A stretch of DNA of 40,087 nt from Pseudomonadota bacterium (GTDB lineage: Bacteria; Pseudomonadota; Alphaproteobacteria; Rhizobiales; Xanthobacteraceae). The stretch lies in contig JAEXHR010000206.1 of assembly GCA_023449855.1 (NCBI GenBank), positions 1 to 40,087 on the forward strand. The letters are read 5' to 3'. The position numbers were made by a program, and so were the translations under genes. How positions within the stretch are numbered: position 1 is the first letter of the stretch; every line of letters starts with the position of its first letter. Below are positions 30,999 through 38,052 of the stretch, piece after piece. The notes below the pieces were generated by a model, which was not told the origin of the DNA, searched no databases, and was given only the letters and a program-made list of their open reading frames with translations.

Positions 30999-31704
30999 GG
31001 TGTCGGGGATCAATGTCAGTTTCGGGCAGCATCGTGCGTTGAGCGACGTGGCGCTGTCGTTGTCGCGCGGTGAGATCGTGGTGATTCTCGGCGCCAACGG
31101 TGCCGGCAAGTCGTCGTTGCTGAAAGCGATCGCGGGTCTCGTCAAATGCGGACCCGGAAAGCAGGTCAAACTCGACGGACGCGATCTTTCGTCGCTTCCC
31201 GCGCATCTGATCGTTGAGAGCGGACTGGCGCTGGTGCCCGAGGGGCGCGGCGTGTTCGGCGAATTGACGGTGGCCGAGAATCTGATGCTCGGCGCCAATC
31301 CGAAGCGCGCCCGCTCGATCGAGATGGCGCAGCGGGAGAAAGTGCTGGCGCTGTTTCCGCGTCTCGGTGAGCGCCTGAAGCAGGTGGTGCGCACCATGAG
31401 TGGCGGCGAACAGCAGATGGTCGCGATCGGCCGCGCGCTGATGTCAAACCCGGAAATGCTGCTTCTGGACGAGCCGTCCCTCGGTTTGTCGCCGCTGCTG
31501 GTGCGGGAGCTTTTTGCGGCCATTCGCGGCATTCGCGAGACCGGCATGGGGCTCCTGATGGTCGAGCAGAATGCCTGCGAGAGTCTGCGCATCGCCGACC
31601 GCGGCTATGTCATCGCCAACGGGAAAGTGACCGGAAGCGGCTCCGCCGCCGAACTGCAGTCGAGCGATTCCGTGCGCCGCGCCTATCTCGGCGGTCTCGC
31701 CTAG
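30991..31704 (+). CDS. livF: Branched-chain-type ABC importer ATPase (LivF family)
   Basis: Second ATPase, 237 residues, with intact motifs: Walker A GANGAGKSS, signature MSGGEQQMVAIGRALM, Walker B MLLLDEPSLGLSP and H-loop VEQNACES. It completes the importer. The dimer with LivG therefore has one canonical and one atypical signature loop. Its coding sequence overlaps livG by 8 bp and the aldehyde dehydrogenase follows 36 bp downstream. Confidence 0.93.
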   Translation: MLEVSGINVSFGQHRALSDVALSLSRGEIVVILGANGAGKSSLLKAIAGLVKCGPGKQVKLDGRDLSSLPAHLIVESGLALVPEGRGVFGELTVAENLMLGANPKRARSIEMAQREKVLALFPRLGERLKQVVRTMSGGEQQMVAIGRALMSNPEMLLLDEPSLGLSPLLVRELFAAIRGIRETGMGLLMVEQNACESLRIADRGYVIANGKVTGSGSAAELQSSDSVRRAYLGGLA

Positions 31705-31740
31705 AGCGCCGTCTTCATCCATTCGCCAAGCAACGGGGAT

Positions 31741-33198
31741 ATGACCATGAACATCATCAACCTCCTGATCGAGAACGAGGACGTCCAAGCAGGCGGCGGA
31801 GCTACATTCGACCGCCTCAATCCGATCACGGGCGATGTCGCCTCGCGGGCCGCGGCGGCAACGATCGCCGATGCCAAACGCGCTGCGGACGCCGCCGCGG
31901 CGGCTTTCCCTGCGTGGTCTGCCACGGGGCCGGCAACGCGCCGCGGGATCCTGCTCAAGGCAGCCGATATCCTGGCCGGCCGGGCTTCCGAATTCATCGC
32001 CCTGATGGCCTCGGAAACCGGTGCGACGGCTGGATGGGCCGGTTTCAACGTCCATCTTGCTGCGGGCATGCTGCGCGAAGCCGCGGCGATGACCACGCAG
32101 ATCTCGGGTGAGGTCATTCCGTCGGACAAGCCGGGTTGCCTGTCGATGGCGATCCGTCAACCGGCCGGTGTCGTGCTCAGCATTGCGCCGTGGAATGCGC
32201 CGGTCATTCTCGGCGTCCGCGCTGTGGCCTTGCCGCTGGCCTGCGGCAACACCGTCATCCTGAAAGCTTCGGAAATCTGCCCCGGCACCCATCGCCTGAT
32301 CGCGGAGTGTCTGCGCGAGGCCGGCCTGCCGCCGGGCGTGATGAATGTGATCACCAATGCGCCAGAAGACGCGCCGGCGCTGATCGAGGCATTGATCGCC
32401 CATCCCGCCGTGCGACGGATCAATTTCACGGGTTCGACGCGCGTCGGCCGCCTCATTGCGCAGACGGCGGCGGCCCATCTCAAGCCGGTGTTGCTCGAAC
32501 TCGGCGGCAAGGCGCCGCTGGTTGTGCTGGAGGATGCCGATCTCGACGCGGCGGTGGCTGCTTCGGCATTCGGAGCGTTCATGAATCAGGGGCAGATCTG
32601 CATGTCCACCGAACGCCTCGTCGTCGATCGCAAGGTTGCCGAGCCGTTCGTTGCCAAGCTTGCCGTCAAGGCCGAGCAGCTCGTGGCCGGCGATCCGCGC
32701 CAGGGCAATACGCCGCTGGGATCGCTGATCGATGCCAGCGCCGCCGATCGCATGCAGGCACTGATCAAGGACGCCGTGAGCAAGGGTGCCCGGGTCGTCG
32801 CCGGCGGGCGGGTGGAGGGCACGTTGATGTCCGCCACGGTGCTCGATCACGTCACCTCGTCGATGCGGATCTATGCCGAGGAGTCGTTCGGCCCGATCGT
32901 GACCGTGGTGAGGGTGGACGGCGTCGATGAAGCCGTGCGGGTGGCCAACGATACGGAATACGGCCTGTCCGCAGCGGTGTTCGGCCGTGACATCGCCCGC
33001 GCGATGACGGTGGCGAAGCGGATCGAATCCGGCATCTGCCATATCAACGGCGCCACGGTGCATGACGAGGCGCAGATGCCGTTCGGCGGAACCAAGTCGT
33101 CCGGTTACGGCCGCTTCGGCGGCAAGGCAGGCATCGCAGAATTCACGGAACTGCGCTGGATCACCATCGAAACCGGCCCGCAGGCGTATCCGATCTGA
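31741..33198 (+). CDS. Aldehyde dehydrogenase, salicylaldehyde/vanillin dehydrogenase type
   Basis: NAD(P)-dependent enzyme of 485 residues that oxidises an aldehyde to the acid. Catalytic residues are Asn152 (APWNAP), Glu253 (LLELGGKAPLVVLEDAD) and Cys287 (NQGQICMSTERL). The spacing and the stretches SMAIRQPAGVVLSIAPWNAP, INFTGSTRVGRLIA and ICHINGATVHDEAQMPFGG resemble salicylaldehyde and vanillin dehydrogenases (NahF, Vdh). The start at 31741 has GGGG upstream; an alternative ATG lies two codons on. Being last in the importer operon, it suggests that the imported compound is an aromatic, or is converted through an aromatic aldehyde. The exact substrate is not determinable here. Confidence 0.9.
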   Translation: MTMNIINLLIENEDVQAGGGATFDRLNPITGDVASRAAAATIADAKRAADAAAAAFPAWSATGPATRRGILLKAADILAGRASEFIALMASETGATAGWAGFNVHLAAGMLREAAAMTTQISGEVIPSDKPGCLSMAIRQPAGVVLSIAPWNAPVILGVRAVALPLACGNTVILKASEICPGTHRLIAECLREAGLPPGVMNVITNAPEDAPALIEALIAHPAVRRINFTGSTRVGRLIAQTAAAHLKPVLLELGGKAPLVVLEDADLDAAVAASAFGAFMNQGQICMSTERLVVDRKVAEPFVAKLAVKAEQLVAGDPRQGNTPLGSLIDASAADRMQALIKDAVSKGARVVAGGRVEGTLMSATVLDHVTSSMRIYAEESFGPIVTVVRVDGVDEAVRVANDTEYGLSAAVFGRDIARAMTVAKRIESGICHINGATVHDEAQMPFGGTKSSGYGRFGGKAGIAEFTELRWITIETGPQAYPI

Positions 33199-33232
33199 GG
33201 TGGCAGCCTGCGAAGCTGACAGAAGTTGTTGG

Positions 33233-33263
33233 TTTCGCGGGCTTCGCGTCCCCCGCCGCGAAA
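33233..33263 (+). terminator. Candidate terminator of the importer/aldehyde dehydrogenase operon
   Basis: An 8-bp perfect stem (TTTCGCGG with CCGCGAAA) and a 15-nt loop lie 34 bp after the aldehyde dehydrogenase stop. There is no U tract, so termination may need Rho. Confidence 0.35.
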
Positions 33264-33470
33264 GCGACGGAGAAATCGATGGATCAACCCTTTAGACGGA
33301 TAGCCCTTTAAATCGGGTGCGCGCGGCGGAATCGCGCGTCCGTAAGCGTTGTCAAAGACAGAATCTGCAGAACGTCCGGCGAGGCTGCAGTTCTGCAACC
33401 GATATCAGCCGAGTCGTCACACTACGCGGGCCAGGCCGCCTTTGCTTGACTTAATCAGGTGAATGCCGGC

Positions 33471-33531
33471 GCGGAACTGCTGGCGAGCGACTTCTATGTC
33501 GCATTCAGTTGATACTGAAAATCAGTTCCGC
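33471..33531. other. Three-way-junction-like fold of unknown function
   Basis: Outer arms GCGGAACTG (33471-33479) and CAGTTCCGC (33523-33531) enclose two hairpins: GCGAC-N6-GTCGC (33487-33502) and TTCAG-N6-CTGAA (33504-33519). All three stems are perfect. It could be a structured RNA leader, a small RNA or a DNA recombination site. It lies 174 bp upstream of the MBOAT gene. Confidence 0.4.
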
Positions 33532-33704
33532 GGTCTCTGACGTCGCTCATAGACAGGTTCATGCGGCTCAACTTGGCGCCCCGAACCGAAAGCCTCCGAC
33601 TTACAAAGCCCGTCGCTTCCTTCAGAGCATTCTACAAGAACGCTAGCGCTCTGCTTCTTGGCAAGGTAACTGAAGCGCCACACAGGCTATAAAATCGAAG
33701 TAGA

Positions 33705-35147
33705 ATGCTTTTCAGCTCGCCCGCCTTCATCCTTGCCTACTTGCCAGCCGTTTTTTTCGGTTACTTCGGCCTGACGCGCCTGCGATTGACCGCGGCGGCT
33801 CGCGTTTGGCTCGCTCTGGCTAGCCTATTTTTCTATGGATGGTGGGACGTAAGCTATGTGCCTCTCTTGTTGGCATCGATAGCATTCAACTACGGGATCG
33901 GAATATCTTTAGCCAAACGTCCTTCGCGAAAGATGCTCGTTTTCGGCATCGCATCGGATCTCGCCCTCCTAGGGTATTTCAAATATGCTGCTTTCTTCGC
34001 TGCCAACATCAATCAGTTAACGAACGCTGAGCTTTCAATCCAGCAGGTCGTCCTGCCGCTTGGGATTAGCTTCTATACGTTCACGCAAATCGCATTTCTT
34101 GTCGATGCCTATCGAGGAAAAGTCCTGGAACGCGATCCGATCAACTACATATTGTTCGTTACGTTTTTCCCGCATCTGATTGCGGGACCAATATTGCATC
34201 ACGCTGAGATGATGCCGCAATTCGCATCACGCTGGAATTGGGTGGTTCGCAACAGCAACGTTATCAAAGGTCTGATCATTTTTGCGATTGGTCTTTTCAA
34301 GAAAGCCATACTTGCGGATACTTTCGCGATATGGGCAGACCAAGGGTTTTCATCGCAAACCCAGCTCGACTTCTTCTCGGCCTGGAGCACCAGTCTTTCC
34401 TATACCTTCCAGTTGTACTTCGATTTCTCCGGCTATTGCGATATGGCGATCGGGGCCGCCCTTCAGTTCAACATTCGCCTGCCGATTAACTTCAACTCCC
34501 CTTACAAAGCTCTCGACATCCAGGATTTTTGGCGGCGCTGGCACATCACGCTAAGCAGATGGCTCCGGGACTATCTCTACATCCCGCTCGGAGGAAATCG
34601 CGTTGGCGAGATTCATGTATGTTTCAATCTCTTCGCGACCTTCTTGTTGGGTGGTCTCTGGCATGGTGCGAGCTGGATGTTCGTCATTTGGGGGGCATTG
34701 CACGGAGCGGCGATTGTCATCCATAGAACATGGTCGCGAATGGGGCTTCGCATGCCGGCTGCTCTCGCCTGGTTCATCACATTCATGTTCGTCAACGTGA
34801 CGTGGGTCTTCTTTAGAGCGCCGGATCTGGATTCCGCGCTTCGCGTTCTCGGCGGGATGGTCGACGTGAGCGGTCAAGGCGCTGTTAATGTCGCTAAATT
34901 CAGTTGGGCTGGCGGAACGCTTGGCGATAGTCTTTTGCGGGTTCTTCCGACTGGGCTAGCGGTCAACCTCCTCCCGTTCGGCATGATCCTGATCGGTTTT
35001 CTTCTTATCGCGATGCGCAACTCTCAGGAAATTTCCTCGGAAAAGGTTTCGTTACCGAGAGTCGCCGTTGCCGCGACTATGATGGCGTGCGGCGTCCTTA
35101 CATCGATTACCAGCACCTCAACGCATTTTTTGTACTATCAATTCTGA
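33705..35147 (+). CDS. MBOAT family O-acetyltransferase, AlgI-like
   Basis: Polytopic membrane acyltransferase of 480 residues that moves acetyl groups across the inner membrane for polysaccharide O-acetylation. The MBOAT motifs are DFWRRWHITLSRWLRDYLYI (273-292) and the invariant catalytic His320 in LLGGLWHGASWMF. About eleven membrane helices are visible. The gene has lower GC content and more A/T-ending codons than its neighbours, a sign of acquisition. The start at 33705 lies close to a TATAAA box and has only a weak ribosome binding site (GAAG), so the mRNA may be nearly leaderless. The next gene encodes its AlgJ/AlgX-like partner, coupled by a one-base overlap (TGATG). No biosynthetic genes for the polymer are adjacent. 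Confidence 0.93.
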   Translation: MLFSSPAFILAYLPAVFFGYFGLTRLRLTAAARVWLALASLFFYGWWDVSYVPLLLASIAFNYGIGISLAKRPSRKMLVFGIASDLALLGYFKYAAFFAANINQLTNAELSIQQVVLPLGISFYTFTQIAFLVDAYRGKVLERDPINYILFVTFFPHLIAGPILHHAEMMPQFASRWNWVVRNSNVIKGLIIFAIGLFKKAILADTFAIWADQGFSSQTQLDFFSAWSTSLSYTFQLYFDFSGYCDMAIGAALQFNIRLPINFNSPYKALDIQDFWRRWHITLSRWLRDYLYIPLGGNRVGEIHVCFNLFATFLLGGLWHGASWMFVIWGALHGAAIVIHRTWSRMGLRMPAALAWFITFMFVNVTWVFFRAPDLDSALRVLGGMVDVSGQGAVNVAKFSWAGGTLGDSLLRVLPTGLAVNLLPFGMILIGFLLIAMRNSQEISSEKVSLPRVAVAATMMACGVLTSITSTSTHFLYYQF

Positions 35148-36196
35148 TGCAGAAATACGTCATCATATTCTGGACCATGACGCTTGTGTTGCTGGGCATT
35201 CCTCCGGCTATCAACGCAATATTCAATCTCAATCCATTGAGATATAGCGTCGAGTTCCTGATGCCCACGGTCGGAAAGTTAACTGCTCCGCTGGGGGTTT
35301 CGATCGCTCCCGGCGATGTCATCGTGGGACGCGATGGCTGGTTGTTTCTCGGCGATCGATACGAGAGTACAATATCCAGCAGGATGGCCGGTATCACACC
35401 CGCGGTCGAACGCCGTGCGACGGAGATACGAGAGGCGTCCGTAAATGCTGAGAAGTACTTCGCATCGAAGGGCGTCAAGGCATATTTGACGCTGATCGGT
35501 CCGGACAAGGCATCTGTGTATCCTGAAATGCTGCCGGGGTGGGCTGTGCCAGCTGCAAAATCCCCTGTGGACGCATTAGCGAAGCATGTAGCGAATGTCG
35601 TGGATCCGAGAGCGCTGCTTATCAAAGCTCGTTATGAGACCGTCTACCCCATCTACTATCGAACCGACAGTCACTGGACGTCTTACGGGGCGCGGCTCGC
35701 TTTCGATGCGCTGATGGCCAGACTCAAATTGGCCGATGGCGAATTGGTGGAACCGACTTTCTCGCAGCCGGAGATCATTGACTGGAGCGGGGGCGACCTC
35801 GCCGGTTTCCTGAGAGTGCGCGAGGTGCTGAAGGATCGCGACGCAATCGTGAAGCCAGCGGTAGATTGCAATATCGAGACGATCGACTATGCCACTGGAA
35901 ACGTTTTGTGGCGGGGCGTTAACAAGGAGCTAAGCTCCTCATTTAAGCCGCTTCTCGTACGAAGCGACAAGGCCGTCAACAAAAGACGGGTGCTCTGGCT
36001 GCGAGACAGTTTCGGATCCGCAATGTCTCCGTTCATAGCCTCTGCGTTCTCCGACGTCGTTCAAGTCCATTTTGGAAAGACCACACCGGAGAGCATCGAT
36101 AAGCTGGTCGAGCAGTTCGTGCCTGAGCTGGTCATCATGACTGTTGCGGAGCGCTCTGCCCTTTCGGATTGGTTCACCGAAGCATCGGGGCAGTAG
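35147..36196 (+). CDS. AlgJ/AlgX-like periplasmic acetyltransferase (SGNH-like)
   Basis: Membrane-anchored periplasmic protein of 349 residues, probable acetyl acceptor and transferase working with the MBOAT protein. An N-terminal helix (about 5-27) anchors it. The family motifs are GRDGWLFLGDRYES (61-74), the Asp-x-His pair Asp174/His176 in YRTDSHWTSYGARLAF, and the nucleophile Ser288 in RVLWLRDSFGSAMSPF, together a full SGNH-type triad. Like its partner it is low in GC. It ends 70 bp before the 3' end of a tRNA gene. The substrate is unknown; exopolysaccharide, cell wall polymer or lipopolysaccharide are all possible. Confidence 0.9.
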   Translation: MQKYVIIFWTMTLVLLGIPPAINAIFNLNPLRYSVEFLMPTVGKLTAPLGVSIAPGDVIVGRDGWLFLGDRYESTISSRMAGITPAVERRATEIREASVNAEKYFASKGVKAYLTLIGPDKASVYPEMLPGWAVPAAKSPVDALAKHVANVVDPRALLIKARYETVYPIYYRTDSHWTSYGARLAFDALMARLKLADGELVEPTFSQPEIIDWSGGDLAGFLRVREVLKDRDAIVKPAVDCNIETIDYATGNVLWRGVNKELSSSFKPLLVRSDKAVNKRRVLWLRDSFGSAMSPFIASAFSDVVQVHFGKTTPESIDKLVEQFVPELVIMTVAERSALSDWFTEASGQ

Positions 36197-36266
36197 GCGC
36201 ATAACCGGGGAACTGGCACGCAGGCTCAACAGCAGGGCGGCAAGTTGCTGGCTTTGTTCGCGAATT

Positions 36267-36340
36267 TGGAGCGGGCGAAGGGAATCGAACCCTCGTATGC
36301 AGCTTGGGAAGCTGCCGTTCTACCATTGAACTACGCCCGC
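36267..36340 (-). tRNA. tRNA-Gly, anticodon CCC
   Basis: The minus strand folds into a full cloverleaf. The acceptor stem is GCGGGCG/CGCCCGC (36340-36334 with 36277-36271), the anticodon arm GCAGC-TTCCCAA-GCTGC with anticodon CCC, and the T loop GGTTCGATTCC. The discriminator is U and CCA is encoded (36269-36267). It decodes GGG. The 3' end faces the low-GC acetyltransferase genes. Confidence 0.97.
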
Positions 36341-36399
36341 ATGCCCCTGATCTAGCCGAGGACGGGCGATCCGCCAAGGGGCGACTGTGAAGCTCTATC

Positions 36400-36505
36400 G
36401 TAGGATGGGTTGAGCAGAGCGAAACCCATGCTGCTCCGCCCTCGCGGTTGGCTCGGCCGATGGGTTTCGCTCCGGCGCGTCGCGCCTGCGCTCTACCCAT
36501 CCTAC
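36400..36505. repeat. Dispersed palindromic repeat, copy 2 (GTAGGATGGGT family)
   Basis: Outer arms GTAGGATGGGT (36400-36410) and ACCCATCCTAC (36495-36505), and inner arms GCGAAACCCAT (36419-36429) and ATGGGTTTCGC (36460-36470), form a long hairpin with a GC-rich loop. It shares the outer arm and plan with the copy at 7098-7180. It lies between tRNA-Gly and the alkyltransferase gene. Confidence 0.85.
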
Positions 36506-36588
36506 AGACTTTGCCAGATGGGAGAGTATCTGCCGTCCCACAATTTCCGGTTGGCGAAGCCCATTTGCCTGCTAACATCGCGTTCGGG

Positions 36589-37167
36589 ATGGCAGGGCTG
36601 GGATACACGACCTTCGATACGTCGGTGGGCCGGTGCGGCATCGCATGGAGCCAGGCCGGGATTGTTGGCGTCCAGTTGCCGGAGGCGCGGGAGCTGGAAA
36701 CGCGGCGGCGCCTGCTGCAGCAATACCCCGATGCGCGCGAATGGCGGCCGCCGGCCGATGTGCAAGTTGCCATCGATGGCATCGTGGCTCAGTTGAACGG
36801 CAAGTTCATCGATCTCTCTGATGTCGTGCTCGATACCTATGACATTCCGGACTTCAATTGCCGGGTCTATGACGCGATCCGCGGGATTCCGCGCGGCGAA
36901 ACCCGGACCTATGCGGAGATCGCGATCCATCTCTACGCAAGCGGCGCCATCAATGCGGTGTCCAATGCGGTGGCGCGCAATCCATTCGCGATCATCGTGC
37001 CGTGCCATCGCGCTCTCGTGGCGGCCGGGCAGATCTCCGGCTTTGCCGGCAATGCGGGAATCGTCACCAAATCGCGGCTGTTGTCCATCGAAGGCGCGTT
37101 GGCGGGGCGGGCTACCAACCTGTTCGATGCGCTGCTCCCGGTTGCTCCGCCGCGCCCGCAGGGATAG
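36589..37167 (+). CDS. ogt: Ogt-type methylated-DNA--protein-cysteine methyltransferase, variant arginine finger
   Basis: DNA-repair protein of 192 residues that removes alkyl groups from O6-guanine by transfer to its own cysteine. An N-terminal ribonuclease-H-like domain (1-85) precedes the DNA-binding domain with CRVYDAIRGIPRGETRTYAE and the active site NPFAIIVPCHRAL (Cys139), followed by GFAGNAG and KSRLLSIEG. The helix that normally reads AARAVGxA, with the nucleotide-flipping arginine, reads AINAVSNA here, with Asn122 at that position. The start at 36589 gives the usual length; an in-frame ATG further up at 36448-36460 lies in the repeat and is rejected. The AraC gene follows after 9 bp, so they form an operon. 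Confidence 0.9.
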   Translation: MAGLGYTTFDTSVGRCGIAWSQAGIVGVQLPEARELETRRRLLQQYPDAREWRPPADVQVAIDGIVAQLNGKFIDLSDVVLDTYDIPDFNCRVYDAIRGIPRGETRTYAEIAIHLYASGAINAVSNAVARNPFAIIVPCHRALVAAGQISGFAGNAGIVTKSRLLSIEGALAGRATNLFDALLPVAPPRPQG

Positions 37168-37176
37168 CTTTCACGC

Positions 37177-38019
37177 ATGCAGGCGAGAACGCTTTTCCAG
37201 GGCGGCGGTATCACCGTCACGGACTATCGCTGTGAAGCGGGGCCGGATGACGCGCCATTTGCGGAACAGCATGCCAGCCACTCCATCTCCTATGTGCGCA
37301 AGGGCAGCTTCGGCTGTCGCTGCCGCGGGCGGGCGCATGAACTCGTCACCGGGGCCGTGCTGATAGGCGCTCCGGGCGAGGAATATGTCTGCCATCACGA
37401 GCATCATGCGGGTGGCGACGAATGCCTGTCCTTTGCATTCGCGCCCGAGATGGTCGATCTGATCGGCGACGATGTATCGGTATGGCAACAGGGCAGTGCA
37501 GCGCCATTGGCGGAACTGATGACGCTGGGCGAATTGGCGCAGGCCGTGGCGGGCGAGCGAAGCGATCTCGGCTTTGACGAGATTGGCCATGCCTTTGCGG
37601 CGCGATTGATCGACGTGGTGTCCGGCAAGACGCGCAGGCAGGCAAGGATCGGTGCGCGCGATCGCCGCCGTGCGGTGGAAGCCGCCATGTGGATATCGGC
37701 GCATTCGTCGGACGAGATCGATCTCGACGCCGCGGCGAAGCAGGCCGGCGTCAGCCCGTTTCATTTTCTGCGCATGTTCCGAGATGCGCTGGGGGTTACG
37801 CCGCATCAGTATCTGGTGCGTTCGCGGTTGCGCCATGCGGCACGGCTGCTGGCCGAGGACGATCGCGCCATCACCGATGTCGCTTTCGACGTTGGCTTCG
37901 GCGATCTCTCCAACTTCGTGCGCAGCTTCCATCGCGCCGCCGGGGTGTCGCCGCGCGTGTTCCGGCAGGCCTCGAAGGGCAGCCGCAAGATTTTCCAAGA
38001 ACGGCTGGGGCTGCATTGA
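37177..38019 (+). CDS. AraC family transcriptional regulator
   Basis: Regulator of 280 residues. The N-terminal half is a cupin-like sensor with an unusual His/Cys set (GSFGCRCRGRAH, YVCHHEHHAGGDECLSF). The C-terminal AraC domain runs from about 170: SSDEIDLDAAAKQAGVSPFH, FLRMFRDALGVTPHQYLVRS and RAITDVAFDVGFGDLSNFVR, ending FHRAAGVSPRVFRQ. It starts 9 bp after the ogt stop and precedes the SRPBCC gene by 33 bp. The ogt-AraC pairing recalls a split Ada, but the sensor is cupin-like and lacks the Ada zinc domain, so control of an alkylation response is only a possibility. The Cys/His cluster could bind a metal. Confidence 0.88.
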   Translation: MQARTLFQGGGITVTDYRCEAGPDDAPFAEQHASHSISYVRKGSFGCRCRGRAHELVTGAVLIGAPGEEYVCHHEHHAGGDECLSFAFAPEMVDLIGDDVSVWQQGSAAPLAELMTLGELAQAVAGERSDLGFDEIGHAFAARLIDVVSGKTRRQARIGARDRRRAVEAAMWISAHSSDEIDLDAAAKQAGVSPFHFLRMFRDALGVTPHQYLVRSRLRHAARLLAEDDRAITDVAFDVGFGDLSNFVRSFHRAAGVSPRVFRQASKGSRKIFQERLGLH

Positions 38020-38052
38020 TAGGTCGGGTCCGGCTCTTTTGAGGAGACGGAT

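Larger units (their letters stand above)
33199..33704. other. Non-coding region with hairpins at the edge of the low-GC segment
   Basis: No convincing gene. It holds a GC-rich stem TTTCGCGG/CCGCGAAA (33233-33240 with 33256-33263), which may end the importer operon. Further on there is a branched fold at 33471-33531 and a TATAAA at 33688-33693, only 12 bp before the next start codon. Base composition changes from GC-rich to clearly lower GC within this region. Confidence 0.6.

Noticed and set aside
31444..33063. 539-codon minus-strand ORF across the aldehyde dehydrogenase
   Set aside because: Antisense to intact livF and aldehyde dehydrogenase genes; composition typical of shadow frames.
33105..33398. 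97-codon minus-strand ORF at the end of the aldehyde dehydrogenase and into the spacer
   Set aside because: More than a third lies antisense to the dehydrogenase. The rest has no recognisable domain, although the segment around SKGLIHRFLRRFRG looked vaguely familiar as a recurrent Bradyrhizobium sequence, which I cannot confirm.
33199..36266. Possible integrated element with attachment sites
   Set aside because: No copy of the tRNA-Gly 3' end was found on the far side and no integrase is present, so attachment sites cannot be called.
36448..36588. Upstream extension of the ogt reading frame
   Set aside because: The extra residues are encoded by the palindromic repeat and the following spacer and do not belong to the family; the ATG at 36589 gives normal length.
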